Position numbers and translations under genes: made by a program. The notes beneath the pieces were generated by a model that was not told the origin of the DNA, did no database searches, and saw only the letters and a list, made by a program, of their open reading frames with translations. A DNA stretch of 64,000 nt. Origin: Olsenella uli. GTDB lineage: Bacteria > Actinomycetota > Coriobacteriia > Coriobacteriales > Atopobiaceae. Shown here one piece after another: positions 1-7,740 of this stretch (position 1 is the stretch's first letter; every line of letters starts with the position of its first letter). The stretch lies in the NCBI RefSeq assembly GCF_016899935.1, contig NZ_JACJJK010000004.1:186001-250000 (forward strand), read 5' to 3'.

Positions 1-67
1 CGCCGGCGAGCGAGCGCGCCGCCTTGCGCGTGACCGTGACGCGAGGGTAGGGGCGGGTCTGCTTCAT
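1..67 (-). CDS. Class I SAM-dependent rRNA methyltransferase, N-terminal fragment
   Basis: Only the first 22 codons are present; the gene runs off the left edge. The peptide begins MKQTRPYPRVTVTRKAARSL, which resembles the opening beta strand of the PUA-like domain of RlmI-type 23S rRNA cytosine methyltransferases; in that family a GHPWV motif follows soon after, but here it would lie outside the window. An AGGAGGA Shine-Dalgarno sequence on the minus strand (71-77) sits just upstream of the ATG, which supports a real start. The assignment rests on about 20 residues and is tentative. Confidence 0.5.
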   Translation of the reverse strand, partial: MKQTRPYPRVTVTRKAARSLAG

Positions 68-79
68 GCGTCCTCCTGT

Positions 80-149
80 ATGTGAATTGGGGACAGTCCC
101 CAATTCACATAAATGATTTGTGTAAATCGGGGACTGTCCCCAATTAACA
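80..149. repeat. Two tandem short palindromes (GGGGACAGTCCCC type)
   Basis: Positions 80-110 form a perfect palindrome with 14-base arms around TTGGGGA...TCCCCAA. Positions 121-149 hold a second, slightly imperfect copy with the same core. They fill the space between the start of the minus-strand methyltransferase and the end of the minus-strand helicase, and belong to the short-palindrome family found ten times in the window. As RNA each would form a stable hairpin, so a terminator or processing role for the helicase transcript is possible. Confidence 0.85.
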
Positions 150-151
150 GA

Positions 152-1414
152 CTAGTAGTGGCGACCGTAGCGACCGCCGGCGATGCCGCGCCCGCGCGAG
201 CGCGAGCCGGCGAACATCGTGCGCGTGGAGCGCTTGGTCGGGCGGTCGGCCTGCGGAACGATGCGCCCGGCGTCGTAGGCAAAGCCGTCGAGGTCCCACA
301 CCGGCACGAGCTTCTTGGTGAAGTACTCGATCTCGCGCAGGGGGCTGATCTCGTCCGGCGCCACGAAGGTGTAGGCGTGGCCCGTGGCGCCCGCGCGGCC
401 CGTGCGGCCGATGCGGTGCACGTAGTCCTCCGGGTCCATGGGAACGTCGAAGTTCACCACGGCGTCGATGCCGGAGACGTCGATGCCGCGGCTCATGACG
501 TCGGTCGCCACGAGGACCTGGACCTTGCCCTCGCGGAACTTCTCGAGCGCGCGCTCGCGGGCCTTCTGCGGGCGGTCGGCGTGCATGACGTCCACGCGCA
601 CGCCGGCGGTCTTGAGGGTCTTGGAGACGTCGTCTACGCGGTGCTTGGTGCGGCAGAAGACCAGCACGCGCTCGGGCTTCTCGCCTGCCGCTCCGCCGGT
701 GTCCAGGAGGGCGCGCAGGAGCTCGGTCTTCTGGCCCTGTGTGACGGGGCAGAGGTGCTCCTCCACGGTGTCCGCCGTCTCGCCCACGCGGGCGATCTCC
801 ACGGTCGCGGGGTCGGTGAGCAGCGCGTCGATCGTGGACTTGATCGACGGTGGGATGGTGGCCGAGAAGAGCAGCGTCTGGTGCTTGGCCGGCAGGGCGT
901 GCATGATGCGGCGGACGCTCGGCCAGAAGCCCATGTCCAGCATGCGGTCCGCCTCGTCCAGGACCAGCACCTTGACCTGTGCCAGGCTCACGTGGTTGTG
1001 CTCCATGAGGTCGATCAGGCGGCCCGGGGTGGCCACGAGCAGGTCGCAGCCCCGCTCCAGCTCGCGAATCTGGCGGTCGAACTTGGCGCCGCCCATGACG
1101 ATGACCGCGCGCTGGCCGGTCTGCTCGCAGACCACGCTCACGACGTTCTCGATCTGCGCCGCGAGCTCGCGCGTGGGCGTGACCACGAGCGCGTGCGGTC
1201 CCTTGCCCTTGGCGCCGGCCACGAGCTGCAGCGCGGGCAGCGCGAACGCGGCGGTCTTGCCCGTGCCCGTCTGCGCGGAGGCCACGATGTCCCGCCCGGT
1301 GAGCACCACGGGAATGGCCTGTTCCTGGACGGGGGTCGGGGTGGTGAAGCCGAGGGCGTCCACCCCGGCGAGGATCTGCTCGTTAAGCCCGAGCTCGGCA
1401 AATGTAGTAGTCAT
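152..1414 (-). CDS. DEAD-box ATP-dependent RNA helicase
   Basis: A 420-residue superfamily 2 RNA helicase that unwinds RNA duplexes during ribosome assembly, mRNA decay or cold adaptation. Visible motifs, in order: Q-motif region (PTPVQEQAIP, 26-35), Walker A AQTGTGKT (47-54), PTRELA (80-85), TPGR (129-132), DEAD (153-156), SAT (184-186) and HRIGRTGR near residue 330. The tail is short and basic, with SRSRGRG and GGRYGRHY, typical of RhlE-like enzymes. The in-frame sequence extends far upstream, but ATG 1414 starts the conserved TFAELGL segment. A TATACT box lies only 7 nt before this ATG, so the transcript is probably leaderless. The gene is divergent from metA. Confidence 0.95.
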   Translation of the reverse strand: MTTTFAELGLNEQILAGVDALGFTTPTPVQEQAIPVVLTGRDIVASAQTGTGKTAAFALPALQLVAGAKGKGPHALVVTPTRELAAQIENVVSVVCEQTGQRAVIVMGGAKFDRQIRELERGCDLLVATPGRLIDLMEHNHVSLAQVKVLVLDEADRMLDMGFWPSVRRIMHALPAKHQTLLFSATIPPSIKSTIDALLTDPATVEIARVGETADTVEEHLCPVTQGQKTELLRALLDTGGAAGEKPERVLVFCRTKHRVDDVSKTLKTAGVRVDVMHADRPQKARERALEKFREGKVQVLVATDVMSRGIDVSGIDAVVNFDVPMDPEDYVHRIGRTGRAGATGHAYTFVAPDEISPLREIEYFTKKLVPVWDLDGFAYDAGRIVPQADRPTKRSTRTMFAGSRSRGRGIAGGRYGRHY

Positions 1415-1421
1415 GCGGCTA

Positions 1422-1427
1422 AGTATA
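1422..1427 (-). promoter_or_regulatory. -10 box of a likely leaderless helicase promoter
   Basis: On the minus strand TATACT is followed by exactly 7 nt and then the helicase ATG, and no Shine-Dalgarno sequence is present. Transcription would therefore start at or within a base of the start codon, as in the leaderless mRNAs common in actinobacteria. No clear -35 box was identified. Confidence 0.55.
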
Positions 1428-1450
1428 GAGCATGGGCGGCGTGGCGTGGG

Positions 1451-1456
1451 TATACT
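1451..1456 (+). promoter_or_regulatory. -10 box of the metA promoter
   Basis: TATACT lies 31 nt upstream of the metA ATG. It predicts a start near 1463 and a leader of about 25 nt carrying an ACGGAG ribosome binding site. No convincing -35 box is visible. No T-box or SAM-riboswitch-like leader fits in this short space. Confidence 0.5.
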
Positions 1457-1487
1457 GGACAGGTTCACGCGCAGAAACGGAGCCCCC

Positions 1488-2462
1488 ATGCCCATCAACA
1501 TCCCCGACGGCCTGCCCGCCAAGACCATCCTCCAGCAGGAGCGCATCTTCGCCCTTGAGGAGGAGGTGGCCAGCCACCAGGAGATTCGCCCCCTGCGCGT
1601 GGCGATTCTCAACCTCATGCCCACCAAGATCGAGACCGAGACCCAGATCCTGCGCCTCATCTCCAAGTCCCCGCTGCAGGTGAGCTGCGACTTCATGCGC
1701 GTCTCAACCCACGAGTCCACGCACGTCTCGCAGGACCACCTCGTCAAGTTCTACGACACCTTCGACGCCTTCCGCGACAAGAACTACGACGGCCTCATCA
1801 TCACCGGCGCGCCCGTGGAGCACCTGGAGTACGAGGAGGTCGACTACTGGGACGAGTTCTGCGAGATCGTGGACTGGAGCCAGGAGCACGTGTTCTCCAC
1901 GATGTTCCTCTGCTGGGGCGCGCTCGGCGCCCTCTGGCACCTCTACCAGATTCCCAAGCGCCAGCTCGGCGCCAAGCTCTTCGGCGTGTTCAAGCAGCGC
2001 CTCTGCGACGAGTACAGCTTCCTCACCAACGGCTTCGACGAGGTGCACTACATGCCGCACAGCCGTCACGCCGCCATCGACACCGGCGAGCTGGCCAAGC
2101 ACCCCGAGCTCTGCACGCTCTCCGAGGGCTTCACGAGCGGCCCGTCGCTGCTCGCCACGCGTGACTTCCACGAGGTCTACGTGACCGGTCACTTTGAGTA
2201 CGGCCGCGACACCCTGGCCGACGAGTTCTGGCGCGACTTCCACAAGGGCCTGCCCATCCGCGTGCCGGAGAACTACTTCCCCGACGACGACCCCGAGCGC
2301 CAGCCGCTCTTCACCTGGCGCGCGCACGCCAACCTGCTCTACCGCAACTGGCTCAACTGGGTCTACCAGATGACGCCGTACAACCTGGACGAGATCCCGG
2401 CCGCGATCGCGGAGCTGCGCGCGCGGAGCACGGCGGCGACTGGCCACGTGGACAAGTTCTAA
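1488..2462 (+). CDS. metA: Homoserine O-acyltransferase MetA (probably acetyl-CoA using)
   Basis: A 324-residue cytosolic enzyme that activates homoserine by O-acylation, the first committed step of methionine synthesis. It has the glutamine-amidotransferase-like MetA fold with catalytic Cys142 (LCWGA), His235 and Glu237 (GHFEYGR). Residue 111 is Glu (GAPVEHLEY). In characterised MetA proteins Glu at this place goes with acetyl-CoA, while Gly (as in E. coli) goes with succinyl-CoA, so O-acetylhomoserine is the likely product. ATG 1488 is preceded by ACGGAG and starts the conserved MPINIP sequence. Upstream in-frame codons are antisense to the helicase and are not used. No other methionine genes are nearby. 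Confidence 0.95.
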   Translation: MPINIPDGLPAKTILQQERIFALEEEVASHQEIRPLRVAILNLMPTKIETETQILRLISKSPLQVSCDFMRVSTHESTHVSQDHLVKFYDTFDAFRDKNYDGLIITGAPVEHLEYEEVDYWDEFCEIVDWSQEHVFSTMFLCWGALGALWHLYQIPKRQLGAKLFGVFKQRLCDEYSFLTNGFDEVHYMPHSRHAAIDTGELAKHPELCTLSEGFTSGPSLLATRDFHEVYVTGHFEYGRDTLADEFWRDFHKGLPIRVPENYFPDDDPERQPLFTWRAHANLLYRNWLNWVYQMTPYNLDEIPAAIAELRARSTAATGHVDKF

Positions 2463-2493
2463 GGCTTGCGAGAAGGACGCACCGCCTGATGCG

Positions 2494-2645
2494 GCGCGCG
2501 TAACCTCGCGTTACCAGCAATCCCCGCTTACGTACGCCGAGAAGCGCGCGTAAGCGGGGATTCTTGGCAGAGCGGACACGTTTCTCCGGTTGCGCGATCT
2601 TCTCGGCTGCGCGCAGCGCGCGTAACCACGGATTGCCGGTAATCC
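2494..2645 (+). repeat. Intergenic cluster of three ~30-bp direct repeats
   Basis: Three direct copies begin at 2494, 2544 and 2616. Each starts GCGCGCGTAA and continues to a GGATT/AATCC-like end; copies 1 and 3 are most alike. Inside, AATCCCCGCTTACG (2519-2532) pairs perfectly with CGTAAGCGGGGATT (2549-2562), giving a 14-bp hairpin with a 16-nt loop that could end the metA transcript. The cluster fills the 248-bp gap between metA and the next gene. Confidence 0.6.
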
Positions 2646-2710
2646 TCGATTGCGCGCGTCGCCGGGCGCTAAGATGTGAGCGTCCCGTACACGTCTCAGA
2701 GGAGCGTGCC

Positions 2711-3169
2711 ATGGCCGAGAAGAGCGAGATGCCGCGCGAGCGTCTGACCAGCGAGCTGCTCGACCAGCTGCTCAACGCGCCCACGCCGGAGTCCTACCTT
2801 GACGAGGGCCTCACGATCGACCGCACGCTGCCGGAGTACCTCGAGCAGCTGCGCGCCGCGAAGGGCCTCAAGCGCTCGGAGATCATCCGCGCCTCCGACG
2901 TCAACGCCACCTTTGTCTACGACGTCTTCAAGGGCAAGAGCCGCCTCGGGCGCGACAACGCCATCATGCTGGCCCTCGGGATGGGCTGCACCCTCGAGGA
3001 GGCCCAGCGCCTGCTGCGGCTGGACGGCGTGGCGGAGCTCTGGCCCAAGGTGCGTCGCGACGCCATCATCATCTGGTGCGTCAACCACGGCTACACCCGC
3101 CTGCAGACCGACGAGGAGCTCTATCGCCTGGGCGAGAAGACCCTCTTCGGCACGAGCCCGCTCGCGTGA
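2711..3169 (+). CDS. Small helix-turn-helix (Xre/Cro-like) protein
   Basis: A 152-residue protein of unknown specific function. Residues 43-104 form a Cro/C1-type helix-turn-helix region (LEQLRAAKGLKRSEII, then KGKSRLGRDNAIMLALG), followed by a short helical tail. The last third (WPKVRRDAIIIWCVNHG) looks like a small alpha-helical effector or dimer segment. ATG 2711 follows a GAGGAGCG ribosome binding site. It lies directly upstream of a membrane Ser/Thr kinase gene whose promoter carries palindromic operators, so it may regulate that locus; this is inference from position. It could also be a kinase substrate or partner rather than a DNA-binding repressor. Confidence 0.7.
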   Translation: MAEKSEMPRERLTSELLDQLLNAPTPESYLDEGLTIDRTLPEYLEQLRAAKGLKRSEIIRASDVNATFVYDVFKGKSRLGRDNAIMLALGMGCTLEEAQRLLRLDGVAELWPKVRRDAIIIWCVNHGYTRLQTDEELYRLGEKTLFGTSPLA

Positions 3170-3202
3170 CGGGACCGGGCGCCCGTCGGCGCGCGGGCGC
3201 GA

Positions 3203-3237
3203 TTCAGTTCCCAACTGAGGAATCAGTCACCAACTGA
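3203..3237. promoter_or_regulatory. Double palindromic operator ahead of the kinase gene
   Basis: TCAGTT-CCC-AACTGA (3204-3218) is followed directly by a second, imperfect site TCAGT-N5-ACTGA (3223-3237). A third copy, TCAGTT-GCC-AACTGA, lies before the membrane protein gene at 5018. A TATAAC-like -10 box immediately after the second site (near 3239) would put the operators over a promoter. The binding protein is unknown; the HTH protein at 2711 is a candidate. Confidence 0.65.
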
Positions 3238-3289
3238 ATATAACCTGTACCATTGACAGGAGGGCAGCCGGACGATCGGGGCGACGGAA

Positions 3290-4912
3290 GTGAACGACCA
3301 GCAGGTCATGCACGCATTGGGCATCGATGACGCCTACAAGGTCGACCGCGTGCTCGCGAGCGGGCCGGGCGGCGTGACCGAGCTCGTGTCGCTCGACGGC
3401 TCCGTGCCCTTCATCCGCAAGCGCATCCCCTCCAAGCTCGCGCGCCGGGGCGTGTGGGCCATGCTCTCCGAGTGCGGCTGCGCGCGCCTGCCGCACGTCG
3501 CGGCCACCTACGAGATGCCTGACGAGTTCGTGGTGGTCTGCGACTTCGTCCCCGGCGAGAACCTCGAGCAGCTCGTGGCGGAGCGCGGCCGCCTGCCCGA
3601 GAAGGACGCCTTCCAGCTGGTCTCTCAGCTCTGCGAGGCGGCGCAGGCCTTGCACGAGCACGGAATCGTCCACCGCGACATCTCGCCGACCAACGTCATC
3701 GTGGCGGCGGACGGCGTGCACCTCATCGACCTCGGGATCGCGCGCTTCCGCAACGAGGACGTCACGCACGACACCACGCAGCTCGGCACGCGCGGCTTTG
3801 CCTCGCCGGAGCAGTGCGGCTACGCGCAGACCGACGCCCGCTCCGACGTCTACTCGCTCGGCCGCGTGCTGGGCTACCTGCTCACGGGCGTGCGCCCGGA
3901 GACGCCCGACACCGCCGAGTACGAGCGCGTGCTCGCTGACGACTCCGTGGTGAGCCCGGGCGCGCGGGCAATCGTGTCCCGGGCGAGCGCCTTGGAGCCG
4001 AGCGCGCGCTACCAGAGCGCGGCGGACCTCGCGGCGGCGCTGGGAGGCGAGAGGGACGTGGCGCCCGCAGCCCCGACCGCCGCGTCGCCGACGTCCGGTC
4101 CCGCCTCCGGGGTGAAGCGGAACGGCTGGGTCAAGGTCCTTCTCGCCGTGATGGCGGCCGTGGCGTTTGTGGCGGCGGTCGCGATCATTCTTGTACAGGC
4201 GCTCGGGCAGGGCGCGGGCGAGAAGAACGCCCCGGTCGCCACGCCGCCTGCGGACGAGCCCGCCGCGAGCGCGCCTGCGGCCGACGACGAGCCCGAGCCG
4301 GACGACGACGCCACGGCGGCTCCGGCCCCCTCCGACGCGACGTCCGACCTCGAGATCGTTGAGTCCGGGTGGTCGGCGGACTCGCAGGGGTACGTTCACT
4401 ACGCGGTCGGGCTGCGCAACAACGGGGACGTCACCGTGGTCACGCCGGGCTTCACAATAACGGGGCGCGATGCCTCGGGACGTGTGGTGTTCTCAGACGA
4501 GCAGGTCCTGTCGATTCTCGAGCCCGGCGCGACCGCGTACTGGGGCTTTCAAACGGGCAACGGGACCGCGCCCGCGACGGTGGACTTTGCCCCGATCGAG
4601 CCCCAGAGCTACCAGCTGGAGGCGGGGGCCGAGGCGTCGCGCTTCTCTGTGTCGGGCACGAACGTCGTACCCGACGGCCTCGGTGGTACGAACTTCACGG
4701 GTGACGTCATGACCGAATCCATGGGCGACCAGGTGCTTAAGAGCGGGCAGGTGGCCATCGTGGTGGTGCTGCGCGACGAGACGGGCGCCATTGTGGGCGG
4801 GGATACGGACTTTGTGAGCGCGCCCGCTGAGGGCGAGTCCATGTCGTTCGAGGTCCACATATACGACGCGCCCGACTACGCGTCGTACGACGTGTACCCG
4901 CTGGAGTGGTAG
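3290..4912 (+). CDS. Membrane-anchored Ser/Thr protein kinase
   Basis: A 540-residue transmembrane signalling kinase. The N-terminal kinase domain (about 15-265) has an atypical glycine loop (LASGPGGV), a lysine in FIRKRI, the catalytic loop HRDISPTN near 128-135, DLG in place of DFG near 147, and an ASPEQCGY activation-end motif. One membrane helix lies at about 281-304 (VLLAVMAAVAFVAAVAIILV). After it come an acidic Ala/Pro/Asp linker and an extracellular beta-rich domain (about 345-540) resembling FxLYD-like ligand or stress-sensing modules. GTG 3290 is the chosen start (GAAGTGAACG); the upstream site is weak. Two palindromic operators precede it. PASTA repeats are absent, so this is not a standard PknB. 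Confidence 0.9.
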   Translation: MNDQQVMHALGIDDAYKVDRVLASGPGGVTELVSLDGSVPFIRKRIPSKLARRGVWAMLSECGCARLPHVAATYEMPDEFVVVCDFVPGENLEQLVAERGRLPEKDAFQLVSQLCEAAQALHEHGIVHRDISPTNVIVAADGVHLIDLGIARFRNEDVTHDTTQLGTRGFASPEQCGYAQTDARSDVYSLGRVLGYLLTGVRPETPDTAEYERVLADDSVVSPGARAIVSRASALEPSARYQSAADLAAALGGERDVAPAAPTAASPTSGPASGVKRNGWVKVLLAVMAAVAFVAAVAIILVQALGQGAGEKNAPVATPPADEPAASAPAADDEPEPDDDATAAPAPSDATSDLEIVESGWSADSQGYVHYAVGLRNNGDVTVVTPGFTITGRDASGRVVFSDEQVLSILEPGATAYWGFQTGNGTAPATVDFAPIEPQSYQLEAGAEASRFSVSGTNVVPDGLGGTNFTGDVMTESMGDQVLKSGQVAIVVVLRDETGAIVGGDTDFVSAPAEGESMSFEVHIYDAPDYASYDVYPLEW

Positions 4913-4945
4913 CGCTCGGACGCGCGCGGCGACCGCTCGCATAAT

Positions 4946-4960
4946 TCAGTTGCCAACTGA
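4946..4960. promoter_or_regulatory. Palindromic operator ahead of the membrane protein gene
   Basis: TCAGTT-GCC-AACTGA is a perfect 6-bp inverted repeat with a 3-bp spacer. It matches the operators at 3204-3237, including the flanking GAGGAAT. A CATAAT box overlaps its left edge. It suggests co-regulation of the kinase gene and the downstream membrane and lipoprotein genes. Confidence 0.65.
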
Positions 4961-5017
4961 GGAATTGCCCCGGCTCCCTTCTCAGAATGGGTCTCACCCT
5001 TCTGAAAGGAGCCATGA

Positions 5018-5527
5018 ATGGCCGAGAAGAACGTTCAGCCGAAGACGGTTGCCGTCGTGGCGGGGGTGGTCGCGGCGATTCTGCTGGTAGCGGCCTTCTT
5101 CCTGCCGTATGCGTCGGCGACGGAGGAGTATCGCGCGGCGTTGGGGATGCTCTCGCAGAATCCCTTTGGGCTGGAGAACGGGGAGCTGGCGGATGTCTCG
5201 CTCTTTGAGTACGTGCGCATCTACCTGAACGCCGCGTCGGAGACGTTCGCTGCCGTCTATGTTCCGCTGACGGTGGCGCCCGCGGTTCTCGGCGTGCTGA
5301 CAGTGTTCTTTGCCGCGCTACGCAAGCCGATTCCATCGATCGCGTTCTCCGTGCTCACGGTTGCCGTGACGTTCCTGCTGAATTGGGACTTCGAGGACCG
5401 CGGCGTCATCCCCAGCGATTCGTACGACTGGGGTATCGCGAAGTGGGTGTACTTGGTTGCGGGCGTCGCCGTGATTGCGTGCGCCGTCTGGCAGATTGTG
5501 CTGCGGAGAAAAGCAAAGCGGGCGTAG
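5018..5527 (+). CDS. Small integral membrane protein of unknown function
   Basis: A 169-residue protein with about four predicted membrane segments: residues 8-30 (VVAGVVAAILLVAAFFLP), 73-95, 97-115 and 140-160, ending in a basic tail (RRKAKRA). The first two helices are separated by an outside loop of about 40 residues. ATG 5018 is served by GAAAGGA at 5003-5009; an overlapping ATG at 5014 is in another frame. It follows the kinase gene and shares its operator, and two lipoprotein genes follow. I do not recognise a family. A role as accessory subunit of the kinase sensing unit is only a positional guess. Confidence 0.8.
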   Translation: MAEKNVQPKTVAVVAGVVAAILLVAAFFLPYASATEEYRAALGMLSQNPFGLENGELADVSLFEYVRIYLNAASETFAAVYVPLTVAPAVLGVLTVFFAALRKPIPSIAFSVLTVAVTFLLNWDFEDRGVIPSDSYDWGIAKWVYLVAGVAVIACAVWQIVLRRKAKRA

Positions 5528-5556
5528 GGAGCTTGCTGCTGAATAGGGGGCAGGTC

Positions 5557-6444
5557 ATGAGGAAAAGTCTTGTGTACGTGGTTGCTGCGGCCGTTGTCCT
5601 GTCATTAGGGGCGTGCTCTGGTGCAAAGACAAGTGAATCATCTCCGGAAGGGTCGGTCCAGGAGGAGGCTTCGGGCGAGAGGGCGGAGAATGAAGGCGAA
5701 CCCGCAACCGAAATAATCCCTTCCCCGGACAAGTACACGTGGTACATAAAGGACTACGTTGGGATGAACGCCGCCTCCGTAGGCTATGAGGCCATAGATG
5801 GATTCAGGCATGATGCTTATGGGGACGGCAACATTAAAGTGATTTATGTTGCCGACGATGGGACCTATGTTGACCCGGGCAACGAGGAGCAGCTCAAGGG
5901 GTATGTTGTCGCAGGGCAGAACCTGGAACCCAATACAGAGATGAAGTATACGTATGAGGTTGACAGCGAAGGCGAGGAATACAGCAATCTCGTGAACTTC
6001 CAGACCATCGACGAGATCGTTCTCTCCGTAAGCAAGGTCGGAGTATCTGAGGACGCTCCTGAGCTTACGACGATTGATCCCTCTCCTGATAAGTACACAC
6101 ATTACGTGCGCGATTACGTTGGTCGGAACCTTGCCGAGTGTGGCTACTACTCCATATCGGGGAATCTCACCGATGCGTATGGCCACGGCTATATCACCTT
6201 TGATCTTGTTGCCGATGACGGGTCGTTCATCGACCCCGAGGACAAGGCGTCATTGGCGGGCTATATGGTTACGAGCCAGAGCGTGGCTCCAAACACCGCG
6301 ATCGAGATGACGTATACGACCGACAGCAATGGGAATGAGTACAGCAACCTCATTGACAGCCAAACTCTCCAGTCGATCACGCTAAATGTGACCAAGGCAC
6401 CGGACTCGGGTTATCCGGTTGGGGATGACGCGGAGGCTGAGTAG
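5557..6444 (+). CDS. Lipoprotein with two copies of a ~105-residue module
   Basis: A 295-residue secreted lipoprotein with signal peptide MRKSLVYVVAAAVVLSLGAC and the lipobox cysteine at residue 20. After a Ser/Glu-rich linker two homologous modules follow (about 54-158 and 174-280). Each runs PSPDKYT, then YVGxN, GYxxI, DAYGxGxI, VADDGxxxDP, a YTYEVDSxGxEYSNL-like strand and a final QTxxxIxLxV. The spacing and beta-rich character recall PASTA-like or carbohydrate-binding outer modules, but I cannot assign a family. Base composition is clearly lower in GC than the housekeeping genes, so the gene may be acquired. It follows the membrane protein gene by 30 nt and is probably co-transcribed. Confidence 0.85.
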   Translation: MRKSLVYVVAAAVVLSLGACSGAKTSESSPEGSVQEEASGERAENEGEPATEIIPSPDKYTWYIKDYVGMNAASVGYEAIDGFRHDAYGDGNIKVIYVADDGTYVDPGNEEQLKGYVVAGQNLEPNTEMKYTYEVDSEGEEYSNLVNFQTIDEIVLSVSKVGVSEDAPELTTIDPSPDKYTHYVRDYVGRNLAECGYYSISGNLTDAYGHGYITFDLVADDGSFIDPEDKASLAGYMVTSQSVAPNTAIEMTYTTDSNGNEYSNLIDSQTLQSITLNVTKAPDSGYPVGDDAEAE

Positions 6445-6585
6445 GCGATAAGGGCGCGGTTCGGGATAGCGTGACGCTTAGTGTCGCGCGGGAGCCGTTC
6501 GAATCGGTTGGGCTGACAGCTGGGGAATTGGTCCTGCGCCCCTCTCGGAATGTGGGCCGTCGGGAACGTCTGGAAGGAGATTGTT

Positions 6586-7407
6586 ATGAAGTGGCAGCCC
6601 GTTGTGTTGGCGCTTGTTTTGTGCCTTACGACGACCGCATGTTCGGCCGCTCCGTCTGAGGGGACAACTCCTGCAGCTTCGGGGGAAGGGAGCGAGGCAA
6701 GCGCGGCGACGGAAGAAGCCTCTGTACCAGAAGTCGATGCTTCATGGCTTACCGAGGACGGAGCGGCTATGTGCCCGGGCGTGTACGTGGTTGGTGTAGA
6801 CATTGCGTCCGGCAATTACATATTCAGTTGTCCCGATGAGGACGACGCGCGGGCCAACGTCACGGTGTTCGAGACGAAGGATTCTTACTCCGCCTACCAT
6901 CAGATGAGTCGATTTACTGTTGGAGAGGAAAACGAGGCCATCGCCGCTCACTCCTCCCTAGACGAGTACCTGAGCGCAGGTGAATCGGCTGCACTCAACC
7001 TGAAGGAGGGCAACGTTCTGATGGTTGAGGACGGAGTCGGTCACATTGTTGCTTCGGAGGGCACAACGTCAGACAAGGGGGGCGAGGTGACTGGTGACCC
7101 ACTAATGGTTGTCGATGGAGTATATGAGGGAGGAAGCATTCAGAGCGGGGCATATATCCTCGTGAACACGGATGATTCTGGGTGGAATGCCGTGGTATTT
7201 CCAAATGATGCCGCTTACGAGGCGTTCGAGAACGCCGATCACTTCACCAATGGTGAGTGGGGCGCAGCGGTCGAGAAGAACGCGTGGAGCGATTTCTACC
7301 TCAACGAGGACGGCGCCTGCTACCTGAACCTGGATAAGGACGATGTGCTTATGATTTCCGGTGGCTCGGGCGTGTTGGTTCCAGTTCAGATGGCATGGGC
7401 GCTCTAA
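6586..7407 (+). CDS. Lipoprotein with repeated GxYxxGxDIxxGxY motifs
   Basis: A 273-residue lipoprotein with signal peptide MKWQPVVLALVLCLTTTAC and the lipobox cysteine at residue 19. A low-complexity Ser/Ala/Glu linker is followed by two related halves. The first holds CPGVYVVGVDIASGNYIF (about 65-82) and the second DGVYEGGSIQSGAYILV (about 178-194); this GxYxxGxDIxxGxY pattern is common in small extracytoplasmic beta-sandwich proteins of Gram-positive bacteria. Each half also has a YxAYxxxxxF/YEAFENADHF segment. ATG 6586 is preceded by GGAAGGAGA. Composition is AT-richer than the neighbours. The function is unknown; its place after the kinase and the first lipoprotein suggests a surface role. 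Confidence 0.85.
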   Translation: MKWQPVVLALVLCLTTTACSAAPSEGTTPAASGEGSEASAATEEASVPEVDASWLTEDGAAMCPGVYVVGVDIASGNYIFSCPDEDDARANVTVFETKDSYSAYHQMSRFTVGEENEAIAAHSSLDEYLSAGESAALNLKEGNVLMVEDGVGHIVASEGTTSDKGGEVTGDPLMVVDGVYEGGSIQSGAYILVNTDDSGWNAVVFPNDAAYEAFENADHFTNGEWGAAVEKNAWSDFYLNEDGACYLNLDKDDVLMISGGSGVLVPVQMAWAL

Positions 7408-7524
7408 AGTGCGGGAGGCCGCATCCTTTGTGGACGATAGGGGTGCAGCTAGGTAGGCGAGCGGAGCCTGAGTCGACAGGGTTCTTGTCGACAGCGAGTG
7501 AGGTCATTCGGGCTGTAGGAGACG

Positions 7525-7740
7525 CTAAAAATCAATGAGGTCTCGTACGGGCATGTCGAGCGCCTTCGCGATGCGGATGAGCACGTCAATCCCCACGTCA
7601 GCCGCTCCTGTCTCGATTTTCCAGAGATAGGAGCGGCTCGTGCCCGTCATGAGCGCGAGCTGGCGCTGTGAGATGCCGCATCTGGTGCGCTCGGCGCGTA
7701 TTCGAGAGCCGATGGCCCGTTTCTCCTCCGCGTTGTCCAT
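7525..7740 (-). CDS. Xre-family transcriptional regulator
   Basis: A 71-residue protein that is almost entirely one Cro/C1-type helix-turn-helix: IGSRIRAERTRCGISQRQLA, TGTSRSYLWKIETG and DVLIRIAKALDMPVRDL. On the minus strand a TATCCT box lies 7 nt before the ATG (7738-7740) with no Shine-Dalgarno sequence, so a leaderless transcript is likely. It is divergent from the dynamin/HerA/nuclease operon, whose first codon is about 310 bp away, and is the natural candidate regulator of it. It could instead be the antitoxin half of a lost pair, since no partner gene overlaps it. Confidence 0.85.
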   Translation of the reverse strand: MDNAEEKRAIGSRIRAERTRCGISQRQLALMTGTSRSYLWKIETGAADVGIDVLIRIAKALDMPVRDLIDF

